Source: Pseudomonas graminis (GTDB taxonomy: Bacteria; Pseudomonadota; Gammaproteobacteria; Pseudomonadales; Pseudomonadaceae). From it: a stretch of DNA of 64,000 nt. The notes below the pieces were generated by a model. It was not told the origin of the DNA, did no database searches, and saw nothing but the letters and a program-made list of their open reading frames with translations. How positions within the stretch are numbered: position 1 is the first letter of the stretch; the number at the start of each line of letters is the position of its first letter. The position numbers and the translations under genes are program-made. The stretch covers positions 456,811-520,810 of the forward strand of contig NZ_SOCR01000003.1 in NCBI RefSeq assembly GCF_004364335.1, in the 5' to 3' direction. Of the stretch, positions 18,012 to 26,004 are shown one piece after another.

Positions 18012-18936
18012 ATTGCTCTACACCGGCCAGGTCGTGGTCGATCTGGTCATGGCGCTGGATACGTTGCCTCGCTCCGGCGGCGATGTGCTCGCCCGCTCGG
18101 CCGCCTTCGAAACCGGCGGCGGATTCAACGTGATGGCCGCCGCACGACGCAGTGGCATGCCAACGCTGTATCTCGGTCGGCACGGCGCGGGGCGTTTCGG
18201 CGATCTGGCGCGGCAGGCCATGGCGGCAGAAGGCATCGATATCGCGTCAGCGGCGGCGACGGGTCAGGACACGGGCCTGTCGGTGGCGCTCATCGAGCCT
18301 TCGGCCGAGCGCTCGTTCATTTCGTACGTGGGTGCCGAGGGCGGTTTGTCGGCTGACGATCTGCGGGGCGTCGAGGTGCAGCCTGAGGATTACGTGTTCG
18401 TCAGCGGCTACAGCTTGCTGCACGAAGCCAAGGTGTCGACGCTGCTGGATTGGCTCGCGCAGTTGCCGGCAGGGGCGGGCGTGGTGTTCGATCCGGGGCC
18501 GCTGATCGATTCGCCGGAGGCGTCCGGCATGCAGACGGTGTTGCCCTTGATCACGCTGTGGACCAGCAATGCCGAGGAGGCGCTGCGCTTCACCGGTTGC
18601 GAGAGGATCGAAGCGGCCCTCGACAGACTGGCGCACTGGGTGCGCGACGACGCGTTATTGGTGGTACGTGATGGACCGAATGGCTGCTGGATCCGCGAGC
18701 GCTCCGTGACCCGACACGTGAGTGGCTTCCCGGTGATGGCCATCGACACCAACGGCGCCGGCGATGCCCATGCGGGGGTGTTGCTGGCCGGGCTGGCGTC
18801 AGGGCTTTCAGCATCGCACGCAGCATTGCGCGCCAATGCGGCCGCAGCCATCGCCGTCACCCGCTGGGGCCCGGCGACTGCACCGACAGCGGCAGAAGTG
18901 GATGAGCTCGTTTGCAGTACTGACGTGTTGGGCTAG
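18001..18936 (+). CDS. PfkB-family sugar/nucleoside kinase (YegV-like)
   Basis: 311 residues from ATG 18001. PfkB signatures: the Gly-rich N-terminal motif ETGGGFNVMAAARRSG at about residue 37 and the catalytic DTNGAGDAHAG near residue 250, whose Asp is the base. The kinase should phosphorylate the product released by the glycohydrolase or the nucleoside itself. It overlaps the permease by 11 bp and ends the operon. Within PfkB it groups by context with YegV; nucleoside versus sugar specificity is not decided by what I can see. Confidence 0.92.
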   Translation: MPARLLYTGQVVVDLVMALDTLPRSGGDVLARSAAFETGGGFNVMAAARRSGMPTLYLGRHGAGRFGDLARQAMAAEGIDIASAAATGQDTGLSVALIEPSAERSFISYVGAEGGLSADDLRGVEVQPEDYVFVSGYSLLHEAKVSTLLDWLAQLPAGAGVVFDPGPLIDSPEASGMQTVLPLITLWTSNAEEALRFTGCERIEAALDRLAHWVRDDALLVVRDGPNGCWIRERSVTRHVSGFPVMAIDTNGAGDAHAGVLLAGLASGLSASHAALRANAAAAIAVTRWGPATAPTAAEVDELVCSTDVLG

Positions 18937-18946
18937 GCGCAAGCAT

Positions 18947-20272
18947 TCACCCCAACCCGTACTTCTTCACCTTGTCGAACAATGTGGTCTTGGCCATGCC
19001 CAGTTCCTGGCTGGCCTGGCTGAGGTTCCCGCCGCTGCGCTGCAACGCCTCACCCAACAGGTTCTTCTCGAACGCCTCCACAGCTTCAGCGAAATCCAGA
19101 CTATGAGTGGCGACTTCCGCACCGGCGGTCTTGAACGCCGGCAGGCCTAATGCATAACGCTCGGCGACGTTGCGCAGCTCGCGCACATTGCCCGGCCAGT
19201 CATGGGCCAGCAGCACCGAGCGGGTCTGAGCGTCCAGCTGTGGCGCTTCACGGTCGAAGCGCAGCGAAGACTGCTGCAGAAAGTGTTCGAACAACTGCAG
19301 GATGTCCTCGCGGCGCTCGCGCAAGGGCGGCAGTTCGAGGGTGACCACGTTCAACCGGTAATACAGGTCGCTGCGAAACTGGCCCGCTTTGCTCAACGCA
19401 TTGAGCTCCGACTTGGTTGCCGCGATCACCCGGCAGTCCACCGCTACGCTCTGGTTCGAACCCAGTCGCTCCAGCGTGCGCTCCTGCAATACCCGCAGCA
19501 GTTTGATCTGCAGGTTGATCGGCATGCTTTCCACTTCGTCGAGAAACAGGGTGCCGTTGTGAGCGTGTTCGATCTTGCCGATGCGGCGTTTGCCGGCGCC
19601 GGTGAAGGCGTTGGCCTCGTGACCGAAGATCTCGCTCTCGAACAGGCTTTCCGGCAGTCCTCCGCAGTTCAGCGCGACAAACTGGTGGTCATGGCGACGG
19701 CTGAAGTCATGCAGGCAGCGGGCTACGAGTTCCTTGCCGGTGCCGGTTTCACCTTCGATCAGCACGTTGGCCGAGGTGTCCGCGACGTTTGCAATCAGCG
19801 CGCGCAGGTTCTGCATCGCCTGGGAACGGCCAATGATCTTCCCTTCTAGCGAGTCGCGCTCGGCCAGTTGGCGACGCAGCGACCAGACTTCCCGGGCCAG
19901 CCCGCGTTGCTCCAGGGCGCGGCGAGCGGCGTCGACCAGGCGTTCGGGAGAGAAGGGCTTTTCCATGAAATCGTAGGCGCCATCGCGCATCGCACCGACC
20001 GCCATCGACACGTCACCGTGGCCGGTGATCAGCACCACGGGCAGGGTTCGATCGCGCTCTTTCAGGCGCTTGAGCAGCTCGAGCCCGTCCATGCCCGGCA
20101 GGCGAATGTCACTGATGACGATGCCGGCGAAGTTCTCATTCACCAAGGCCAGCGCTTCCTCGGCGCTGCCCACGCCCTGGCTGTGAATGTCTTCCAGCGC
20201 CAGCGCCTGTTGGCAGCCGAGCAGGACATGCGGGTCGTCTTCGACGATGAGGACCGTCAGATCAGTGTTCAT
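18947..20272 (-). CDS. aauR: Sigma-54-dependent response regulator AauR (acidic amino acid uptake)
   Basis: 441 residues from ATG 20272. Receiver domain with Asp55 and Lys105; AAA+ domain with Walker A GETGTGK (174-180), the sigma-54 loop and the HDWPGNVREL motif; C-terminal Fis-type helix-turn-helix (GGNLSQASQELGMAKTTLFDKVKKYGL). The sigma-54 contact loop reads NAFTGA (221-226) instead of the standard GAFTGA. AauR with AauS activates the glutamate/aspartate transporter encoded upstream in this window, which has a sigma-54 promoter and two AauR-type sites. The gene is 178 bp after aauS, with a REP-like palindrome between. Confidence 0.9.
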   Translation of the reverse strand: MNTDLTVLIVEDDPHVLLGCQQALALEDIHSQGVGSAEEALALVNENFAGIVISDIRLPGMDGLELLKRLKERDRTLPVVLITGHGDVSMAVGAMRDGAYDFMEKPFSPERLVDAARRALEQRGLAREVWSLRRQLAERDSLEGKIIGRSQAMQNLRALIANVADTSANVLIEGETGTGKELVARCLHDFSRRHDHQFVALNCGGLPESLFESEIFGHEANAFTGAGKRRIGKIEHAHNGTLFLDEVESMPINLQIKLLRVLQERTLERLGSNQSVAVDCRVIAATKSELNALSKAGQFRSDLYYRLNVVTLELPPLRERREDILQLFEHFLQQSSLRFDREAPQLDAQTRSVLLAHDWPGNVRELRNVAERYALGLPAFKTAGAEVATHSLDFAEAVEAFEKNLLGEALQRSGGNLSQASQELGMAKTTLFDKVKKYGLG

Positions 20273-20339
20273 GGTGTATTCCAGTACGACAGCGTTGCGT
20301 TGATCGCGAGGGGTTCCCGTGGCCGAAGTGCGCAATCCT

Positions 20340-20426
20340 GTAGGAGCACGCGTGCCCGCGAAAGCGATGTGTCAGGTGTTAACAAGGTGACTGCCCCTCT
20401 GCTTTCGCGAGCAAGCTCGCTTCCCC
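20340..20426. repeat. REP-like intergenic palindrome, copy 4 (diverged)
   Basis: Left arm GTAGGAGCACGCGTGCCCGC and right arm GCGAGCAAGCTCGCTTCCCC lie between aauS and aauR. Inside an operon such elements may act on mRNA stability between the kinase and regulator parts. Confidence 0.7.
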
Positions 20427-20450
20427 AGAGACCGGGAATGGTTTGATATC

Positions 20451-22349
20451 TCATACACCCGCCGCCCCGCGATCAACCAGAGGCAACACCAGCACAAACA
20501 TTGTGCCGCCCTCGGCCGGGTCTTCAGCGTTGAGTGTGCCGCCGGCGGCCGTGGCCAGGCTGGCGGATAGCGTCAGCCCGAGCCCGAGGCCCTGCTCACC
20601 GGGCTTGGTGGTGAAAAACGGCTCGAACAGATGCTTGCGCGCTTCGGCGTCGATACCGTGGCCATTGTCCCGCACACGCAACCGATAGCGGCCTTCGAAC
20701 ACCTCACCTTCCAGCCACAGCGTCGGCAACGGCTGCGCTTGCATGGCGTCCAGCGCGTTGCCGATCAGGTTGACCAGAATCTGCTCAAGCCGGGTCTGGT
20801 CAATCGCCAACTCAACGTCGTCGATCTGCTGATGCAACTCCAGCGACGCATTGTCCAGACGCGCCGCGAGCAACTGCAGTGCAGCCTCGACGGCCTTGCT
20901 CAGCGACGCCTGACCTTTGTCTTCTCCACGCCGGGCGAAGGCGCGCAGGCTGGCGGTGATGCGGCCCATGCGATCCACCAGATCGTTAATGGTGCGCAGG
21001 TTCGCACTCGCCGTGTCCAGCGCGCCCCGTTCGAGAAACCGAACGGTGTTGCCCGACAACGTGCGCAGCGCGGCCAGTGGCTGATTCAGCTCATGGGCAA
21101 TGCTGGTGGACATCTGGCCGATGGCCGCGAGTTTGCCGGCCTGGATCAATTCATCCTGGGCCTGGCGCAGGGTTTCTTCGGCCTGGCGACGTTCGCGAAT
21201 CTGGCCCTTCAGGCGTTCGTTGCTGGCACGCAGGTCGGCGGTGCGGTCGGTGATGCGCCGTTCCAGTTCGTTGTTCGCCTGCTCCAGCGCCTCACGTGCG
21301 GCGAGGCGGGTGGAAATCACCTTGCGCCGCTCGTTCCAGGCGATCAGCAGAAACGCCACCAGCGCACAGGCGACGGCGACCAGCATGCCCTGATTGGCGG
21401 CTTCCCGGCGCAGGTCTTCCAGCGGCGTCAGCAGGGTCAGGTGCCAGGGCGTGTCAGCCAGTTCTCGGGTCTGCGCCAGATAACTCACCACTGTGTGCTC
21501 ATGGTCGACGCTGGTGTTGGCCGGAAAGGTCAGCTTCTCGACCCCGTCGGCGATCGATTCACGCTCCAGCGGCACCAGTTCGTTGAGCGGCCACCAGTAA
21601 TACTGCAGGCTGCGCGCCAGCCGCTCCTTGATCTCGGCGGTCAGCGGGCGGACTGATTTCAGCCGTCGCGCAGGGTCGCTGGAGAGGATGATGATGCCGT
21701 TCTCGTCGCTGACAAACGCCTCAAGACGCGCGCGCTGCCAGCGTTCTTCCAGCGCTTCGAGCCGGACCTTGATCACCGCGACGCCGATGATCTTGCCTTT
21801 CTCTTCCAGCCCGTGGGCCAGGTAATAACCCGGTTCGCCGGTGGTGCTGCCGATGCCGTAGAAGCGGCCGGGCAGACCGCGAATCGCGTCCTGATAATAG
21901 GCGCGAAAGGACAGGTCTTCACCCAGGTAACTGTCGGCATCGCGCCAGTTGCTGGTGGCCAGCACCCGGCCGGTGGTGTCCAGCACATAGATGGCCCGAC
22001 TGCGGCTGCGCCGGTTCAGGCCTTCGAGATAATCGTTGACCTTGGCGCGCAACTCCGCAGACGGATTGTTGAGCAGGTCGGACACATTGGATTCCAGCTC
22101 CAGCACGCTGGGCAGGTAGTTGTACTTGTTGATCTCGCTCTCGACGGTGCGCGCGTGCAGCTCCAACTGACGCTGACCGTTTTCACCCAGCGCCTTGATG
22201 GCGTTTTTCTCGCTGTACAAATACGTGACGTAACCCAGCGCAATCATCACCAGAATGATCAGCGGCGGCACGAACAGATGGCGAATCAGTCGGGGTTTCA
22301 CGGCGAGTGATGGCGGCGCGGCGCGGTAGAGAGGGGGGTCGCATTTCAT
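20451..22349 (-). CDS. aauS: Sensor histidine kinase AauS (DctB-like)
   Basis: 632 residues from ATG 22349 (AGGA ten bases upstream; an ATG 36 bp earlier is possible). Layout: a transmembrane helix at about 30-50, a periplasmic sensor domain of DctB/double-PAS type (about 55-300), a second helix near 315-335, a coiled coil, the H-box SIAHELNQPLAALRTL, the N-box NLIGNALDAM and the G-boxes DNGHGID and GLGLGL. DctB-type kinases sense dicarboxylates, and glutamate and aspartate are close analogues. It is the partner of AauR; both are downstream of aatJQMP. Confidence 0.9.
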   Translation of the reverse strand: MKCDPPLYRAAPPSLAVKPRLIRHLFVPPLIILVMIALGYVTYLYSEKNAIKALGENGQRQLELHARTVESEINKYNYLPSVLELESNVSDLLNNPSAELRAKVNDYLEGLNRRSRSRAIYVLDTTGRVLATSNWRDADSYLGEDLSFRAYYQDAIRGLPGRFYGIGSTTGEPGYYLAHGLEEKGKIIGVAVIKVRLEALEERWQRARLEAFVSDENGIIILSSDPARRLKSVRPLTAEIKERLARSLQYYWWPLNELVPLERESIADGVEKLTFPANTSVDHEHTVVSYLAQTRELADTPWHLTLLTPLEDLRREAANQGMLVAVACALVAFLLIAWNERRKVISTRLAAREALEQANNELERRITDRTADLRASNERLKGQIRERRQAEETLRQAQDELIQAGKLAAIGQMSTSIAHELNQPLAALRTLSGNTVRFLERGALDTASANLRTINDLVDRMGRITASLRAFARRGEDKGQASLSKAVEAALQLLAARLDNASLELHQQIDDVELAIDQTRLEQILVNLIGNALDAMQAQPLPTLWLEGEVFEGRYRLRVRDNGHGIDAEARKHLFEPFFTTKPGEQGLGLGLTLSASLATAAGGTLNAEDPAEGGTMFVLVLPLVDRGAAGV

Positions 22350-22437
22350 CACAGTCGTCCTGGACCGGCCAGCCGCCCGTTTCATCCTGGATGAGCGAGC
22401 GGCCGGTGGTTTTTGCGCCCTCGAAGGGCTATTGCTT

Positions 22438-23172
22438 TTAGTGCTGCAGGATTTTGTTGAGGAATTGCTGAGCCCGCTCAGAACGCGCGTTGACGTCGCC
22501 GAAGAACTCTTCCTTCTCGCAGTCTTCGACGATCTGACCCTTGTCCATGAAGATCACGCGATCGGCCACTTTGCGGGCGAAGCCCATTTCGTGGGTCACG
22601 CACATCATGGTCATGCCTTCATGGGCCAGTTGCACCATCACGTCGAGCACTTCGTTGACCATCTCCGGGTCGAGCGCGGAGGTCGGTTCGTCGAACAGCA
22701 TGACCACCGGGTCCATGGCCAATGCGCGGGCAATCGCCACACGCTGTTGCTGACCGCCCGAGAGTTGCCCCGGATGCTTGTGGGCATGGGCCGACAGGCC
22801 GACACGTTCGAGCAATTGCAGGCCTTTTTTGGTGGCTTCCTCCTTGCTTCGTCCCAGCACCTTGATCTGCGCAATGGTCAGGTTTTCGGTGATGGTCAGG
22901 TGCGGGAACAGCTCGAAATGCTGGAACACCATGCCGACGCGCGAGCGCAGTTTCGGCAAATTGGTTTTCGGGTCAGCGATCGAGGTGCCATCGACGACGA
23001 TGTCGCCTTTCTGAAACGGCTCCAGCGCGTTGACGCACTTGATCAGCGTGGACTTGCCCGAGCCCGACGGGCCGCAGACCACAATCACTTCGCCTTTTTT
23101 GACCTCAGTGCTGCAATCGGTCAGCACCTGGAAGTCCCCATACCACTTGTTGATATTTTTGATGGAAATCAT
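22438..23172 (-). CDS. aatP: Glutamate/aspartate ABC importer, ATPase AatP (GltL)
   Basis: 244 residues. Walker [10 protein letters not shown] at about residue 35, signature [15 protein letters not shown], Walker [15 protein letters not shown] and the H-loop CVTHEMGFA. It powers the polar amino-acid importer at the cytosolic face. Its ATG overlaps the stop of aatM as ATGA. It ends the aatJQMP unit; aauS follows 88 bp later on the same strand. Confidence 0.95.
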   Translation of the reverse strand: MISIKNINKWYGDFQVLTDCSTEVKKGEVIVVCGPSGSGKSTLIKCVNALEPFQKGDIVVDGTSIADPKTNLPKLRSRVGMVFQHFELFPHLTITENLTIAQIKVLGRSKEEATKKGLQLLERVGLSAHAHKHPGQLSGGQQQRVAIARALAMDPVVMLFDEPTSALDPEMVNEVLDVMVQLAHEGMTMMCVTHEMGFARKVADRVIFMDKGQIVEDCEKEEFFGDVNARSERAQQFLNKILQH

Positions 23173-23834
23173 ACGGCTAACCTTTTTTGCATGAACTTGA
23201 CCAGGCGCGACGCGGCGAAGCTGATCGTGAAGTACACCAGACCGGCGACAATCAGGAACTCGTTGGAGCGCCCGATGATGTCGCCGCTGGAGCGTGCCGA
23301 GTTGAGGAAGTCGACCAGACCGACCGTGTAGACCAGCGAGGTGTCCTGAAACAGGATGATGCTCTGCTGCAACAGCAGCGGGGTCATCTTGCGGAACGCC
23401 TGGGGCAGGATGATCAGGCGCATCATCTGGCCGTAGGTCATGCCCAGCGCTTGAGCCGCGCCCATCTGGCCGCGGGAAATCGACTGCACGCCGGCCCGCA
23501 CGATTTCACAGAAGTAGGCCGCCTCGAACATCATGAACGCCACGACGCAGGAGGTGAACGCGCCGATCGGTGTGTCTTCGCCGGTGATCCAGCGCAGCAC
23601 GAACGGCACCGCCAGGTAGAACCAGGTGATGACCAGCAGCAGCGGAATCGAACGGAAATAGTTGACGTAGGCGCCGGCAACACGTGACGCCAGCTTGTTC
23701 GACGACAACCGCATCAGCGCCAGAATCGTGCCGATGATGAGGCCGCCCACGATGCCCATGGCCATCAACTGCAGCGTCATGAGCATGCCGTTCCACATGC
23801 CCGGAATGGCGGGAATCACTCCAGAGAAGTCCAT
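23169..23834 (-). CDS. aatM: Glutamate/aspartate ABC importer, permease AatM (GltK)
   Basis: 221 residues, a HisM/GltK-type permease of about five membrane helices with the coupling EAA loop ([25 protein letters not shown]). It pairs with AatQ to form the transmembrane channel. ATG overlaps the aatQ stop by one base (TAATG), and its own stop overlaps aatP. Confidence 0.94.
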   Translation of the reverse strand: MDFSGVIPAIPGMWNGMLMTLQLMAMGIVGGLIIGTILALMRLSSNKLASRVAGAYVNYFRSIPLLLVITWFYLAVPFVLRWITGEDTPIGAFTSCVVAFMMFEAAYFCEIVRAGVQSISRGQMGAAQALGMTYGQMMRLIILPQAFRKMTPLLLQQSIILFQDTSLVYTVGLVDFLNSARSSGDIIGRSNEFLIVAGLVYFTISFAASRLVKFMQKRLAV

Positions 23835-24580
23835 TATTTACCTCCCACGGAGATCAGGCCCGGCACCGCTACTTTCTTCTCGATCAGACGCATGAGCAGC
23901 ATCAGGCTCATGTTCAGGGTGAAGTAGATCAGCGTCGCCAGGGTGAAGGCTTCGAACAGGTTCGCGGAAAACTCGGCGGTCTGTTTGGTCTGCGCAAGCA
24001 ACTCCATCAGGCCGATCAGCGACGCCACGGACGAGTTCTTGAACACGTTGAGGAATTCGGAGGTGAGCGGTGGAATGATGATCCGGTACGCCTGGGGCAG
24101 CAGCACGTTCCAGTAGATCTGCGGCAGCTTGAAACCCATGGCGCGCGCGGCAGATTCCTGCCCCACCGGCAACGCCTGAATACCGGTGCGCACCTGTTCG
24201 CAGACACGCGCGGCGGTGAACAGGCCCAGGCACACGACAACGCTCAGGAACGCCGAGGTGGTCGGATTGAGGTCTTGCTTGTACCACTCCTGCAGGTTCT
24301 CGGGCAGCAGATCCGGCACCAGGAAGTACCAGATGAACAGCTGCACCAGCAGTGGCACGTTACGGAAAATTTCCACGTAAATCGCGGCGATTGAAGAAAC
24401 GATGCGGTTTGGCACCGTGCGCATCACACCGAGCACCGAGCCCAGCAGCAACGCAATGATCCAGGCAACGACGGCAATGGCGATGGTCCAGCCCAGCCCG
24501 GTGATGTACCAGTCCAGATAGGTTTCGCTGCCGACGCCCGTGGACTTGAAGAACACGCCCCAGTCCCAGTTGTAGTTCAT
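23834..24580 (-). CDS. aatQ: Glutamate/aspartate ABC importer, permease AatQ (GltJ)
   Basis: 248 residues with a GGGGAG ribosome site. About five membrane helices and the EAA loop (SAARAMGFKLPQIYWNVLLPQAYRIII). The N-terminus MNYNWDWGVFF is typical of GltJ. It follows aatJ by 118 bp, a stretch holding an mRNA hairpin, and starts the tightly overlapped aatQMP block. Confidence 0.94.
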   Translation of the reverse strand: MNYNWDWGVFFKSTGVGSETYLDWYITGLGWTIAIAVVAWIIALLLGSVLGVMRTVPNRIVSSIAAIYVEIFRNVPLLVQLFIWYFLVPDLLPENLQEWYKQDLNPTTSAFLSVVVCLGLFTAARVCEQVRTGIQALPVGQESAARAMGFKLPQIYWNVLLPQAYRIIIPPLTSEFLNVFKNSSVASLIGLMELLAQTKQTAEFSANLFEAFTLATLIYFTLNMSLMLLMRLIEKKVAVPGLISVGGK

Positions 24581-24630
24581 CAGGGTCTCCCCTCTTATCG
24601 ATCGTTATGCACGCACGCGCCAGGTAGCGG

Positions 24631-24659
24631 CTTCCGGAAACGCAGGGCGTCTCCGGAAG
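24631..24659 (-). other. mRNA hairpin between aatJ and aatQ
   Basis: CTTCCGGA and TCCGGAAG are perfect 8-bp arms about 13 bp apart with no T-tract after, so a stabilising or processing hairpin rather than a terminator. Such structures often give the binding-protein mRNA a longer life than the permease part. Confidence 0.6.
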
Positions 24660-24698
24660 TCAGGCTTTTCAGGTTTTCAGAATGGCGGAGCGAAGGAC

Positions 24699-25613
24699 TC
24701 AGGCCTTCTTGTCCGGCGCCGGCTTGTCGTTCGGGTTGGCGATCAGCGCTTTGAGCTGTTCGCTCATCGGGAACATCAGGTTCAGGCCTTTTGGCGGAAT
24801 CGGCTGGGTGAACCACTTGTCGTAGATCTTGTTGATCTCGCCCGATTTGTAGGTCGCAACGATGGCGTCATCGACGGCTTTCTTGAACGCAGGGTCTTCC
24901 TTGCGCACCATGCAGCCGTAGATTTCGTAGGACTGAGGCGTACCGGTAACGGCCCAGTCGGTCGGCTTCTTGGCCTTGGCCATTTCGCCGGCGAGCAGGG
25001 CATCGTCCATCATGAAGGCGACGGCGCGGCCCGATTCCAGCATTTGGAACGACTCGCCGTGGTCCTTGGCCGAGATCACGTTCATGCCCATCTGCTTGTC
25101 GGCGTTCATCGCCTTGAGGATGCGCTCGGACGTGGTGCCCGCCGTGGTCACGACGTTCTTGCCTTTGAGGTCATCGAAGTCTTTGTAGGACGAATCAGCC
25201 TTGCTCAGCAGACGTGTGCCGATTTCGAAGATGCCGACGGAGAAGTCGACTTGCTGGGCGCGCTCGGCGTTGTTGGTGGTCGAACCGCACTCAACGTCGA
25301 CGGTACCGTTCTGCACCAGCGGGATACGGGTCTGGGAAGTGACCAGGTTGTACTTGACCTTCAGATCAGGCATGTCCAGGTCTTTCTTGATCGCTTCGAC
25401 GATCTTCAGCTGGATGTCAGCGGAGTAGCCCACTGGCACGCCGGAAGCGTCAGCGATGTAGGAAAAAGGAATGGAGGAGTCGCGGTGACCGAGGGTGATG
25501 GTGCCGGACTCTTTGATTTTCTTCAGAGTGCCGGTCAGTTCGGCGGCGAAAACAGGGGTGGTGATCAAAGCGGCAGCAATGGCTGCGCCCAGGATGTGGG
25601 GAACGATACGCAT
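24699..25613 (-). CDS. aatJ: Periplasmic glutamate/aspartate-binding protein AatJ (GltI)
   Basis: 304 residues from ATG 25613 (GAGGAAAACCAG ahead). Signal peptide MRIVPHILGAAIAAALITTP with cleavage after the AFA-like VFA. Family 3 solute-binding fold, with GTITLGHRDSSIPFSY near the start and VECGSTTNNAERAQQVDFS in the ligand cleft, both typical of GltI. It captures acidic amino acids for AatQMP. First gene of the operon and probably the most expressed; the sigma-54 promoter lies about 110 bp upstream. Confidence 0.96.
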   Translation of the reverse strand: MRIVPHILGAAIAAALITTPVFAAELTGTLKKIKESGTITLGHRDSSIPFSYIADASGVPVGYSADIQLKIVEAIKKDLDMPDLKVKYNLVTSQTRIPLVQNGTVDVECGSTTNNAERAQQVDFSVGIFEIGTRLLSKADSSYKDFDDLKGKNVVTTAGTTSERILKAMNADKQMGMNVISAKDHGESFQMLESGRAVAFMMDDALLAGEMAKAKKPTDWAVTGTPQSYEIYGCMVRKEDPAFKKAVDDAIVATYKSGEINKIYDKWFTQPIPPKGLNLMFPMSEQLKALIANPNDKPAPDKKA

Positions 25614-25736
25614 CTGGTTTTCCTCGACATTGTTTTTTTTATTGGCCGGTGTTGGACGGCCCTATCGTTTCAGAGCGCTTCAACGGCGGCCCAGTCAGGC
25701 GACACGCTACATCGAAGCAATCGTGCAGGAGTGTAG

Positions 25737-25752
25737 AGCATGAGTCATGCCA
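25737..25752 (-). promoter_or_regulatory. Sigma-54 promoter of aatJQMP
   Basis: On the minus strand TGGCATGACTCATGCT matches TGGCACG-N4-TTGCA/T, with the invariant GG and GC ten bases apart. The start of transcription would be near 25726, leaving a leader of about 113 nt. AauR belongs to the sigma-54 activator class. Confidence 0.85.
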
Positions 25753-25828
25753 GAGATGTGGCCGAGGCTAAGCGTATGAAAGCGCTGTATATTTACGAAG
25801 AAGGGATGTGTGAGGCGCGATTCGACCG

Positions 25829-25842
25829 TCCGGGATTCCGAA
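25829..25842 (-). promoter_or_regulatory. AauR-type enhancer site, proximal
   Basis: TCCGG-GATT-CCGAA on the plus strand matches the inverted repeat TTCGG-N4-CCGAA described for AauR at 9 of 10 positions. It is centred about 91 bp upstream of the -24/-12 promoter centre. Confidence 0.7.
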
Positions 25843-25859
25843 CTGGGCGGGGGAGAGTG

Positions 25860-25873
25860 TTCGGGAATCCGAA
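25860..25873 (-). promoter_or_regulatory. AauR-type enhancer site, distal
   Basis: TTCGGGAATCCGAA is a perfect match to TTCGG-N4-CCGAA. Centre-to-centre distance to the proximal site is 31 bp, three turns of helix, as expected for paired dimers of an enhancer-binding protein. Confidence 0.8.
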
Positions 25874-25896
25874 TGAGGCTGTGGCTTGAGGCACCT

Positions 25897-25984
25897 GTAG
25901 GCGCGCGCTTGCCCGCGAAAGCGTCGTGCCAGTCAACGTCTCCATCAACTGACTCAACGCCATCGCGGGCAAGCGCGCTCGTAC
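25897..25984. repeat. REP-like intergenic palindrome, copy 5
   Basis: Left arm GTAGGCGCGCGCTTGCCCGC and right arm GCGGGCAAGCGCGCTCGTAC. It separates the aat control region from the 3' end of glpD. Confidence 0.85.
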
Positions 25985-26004
25985 AGGAGATCAGTACATC
26001 CCAA

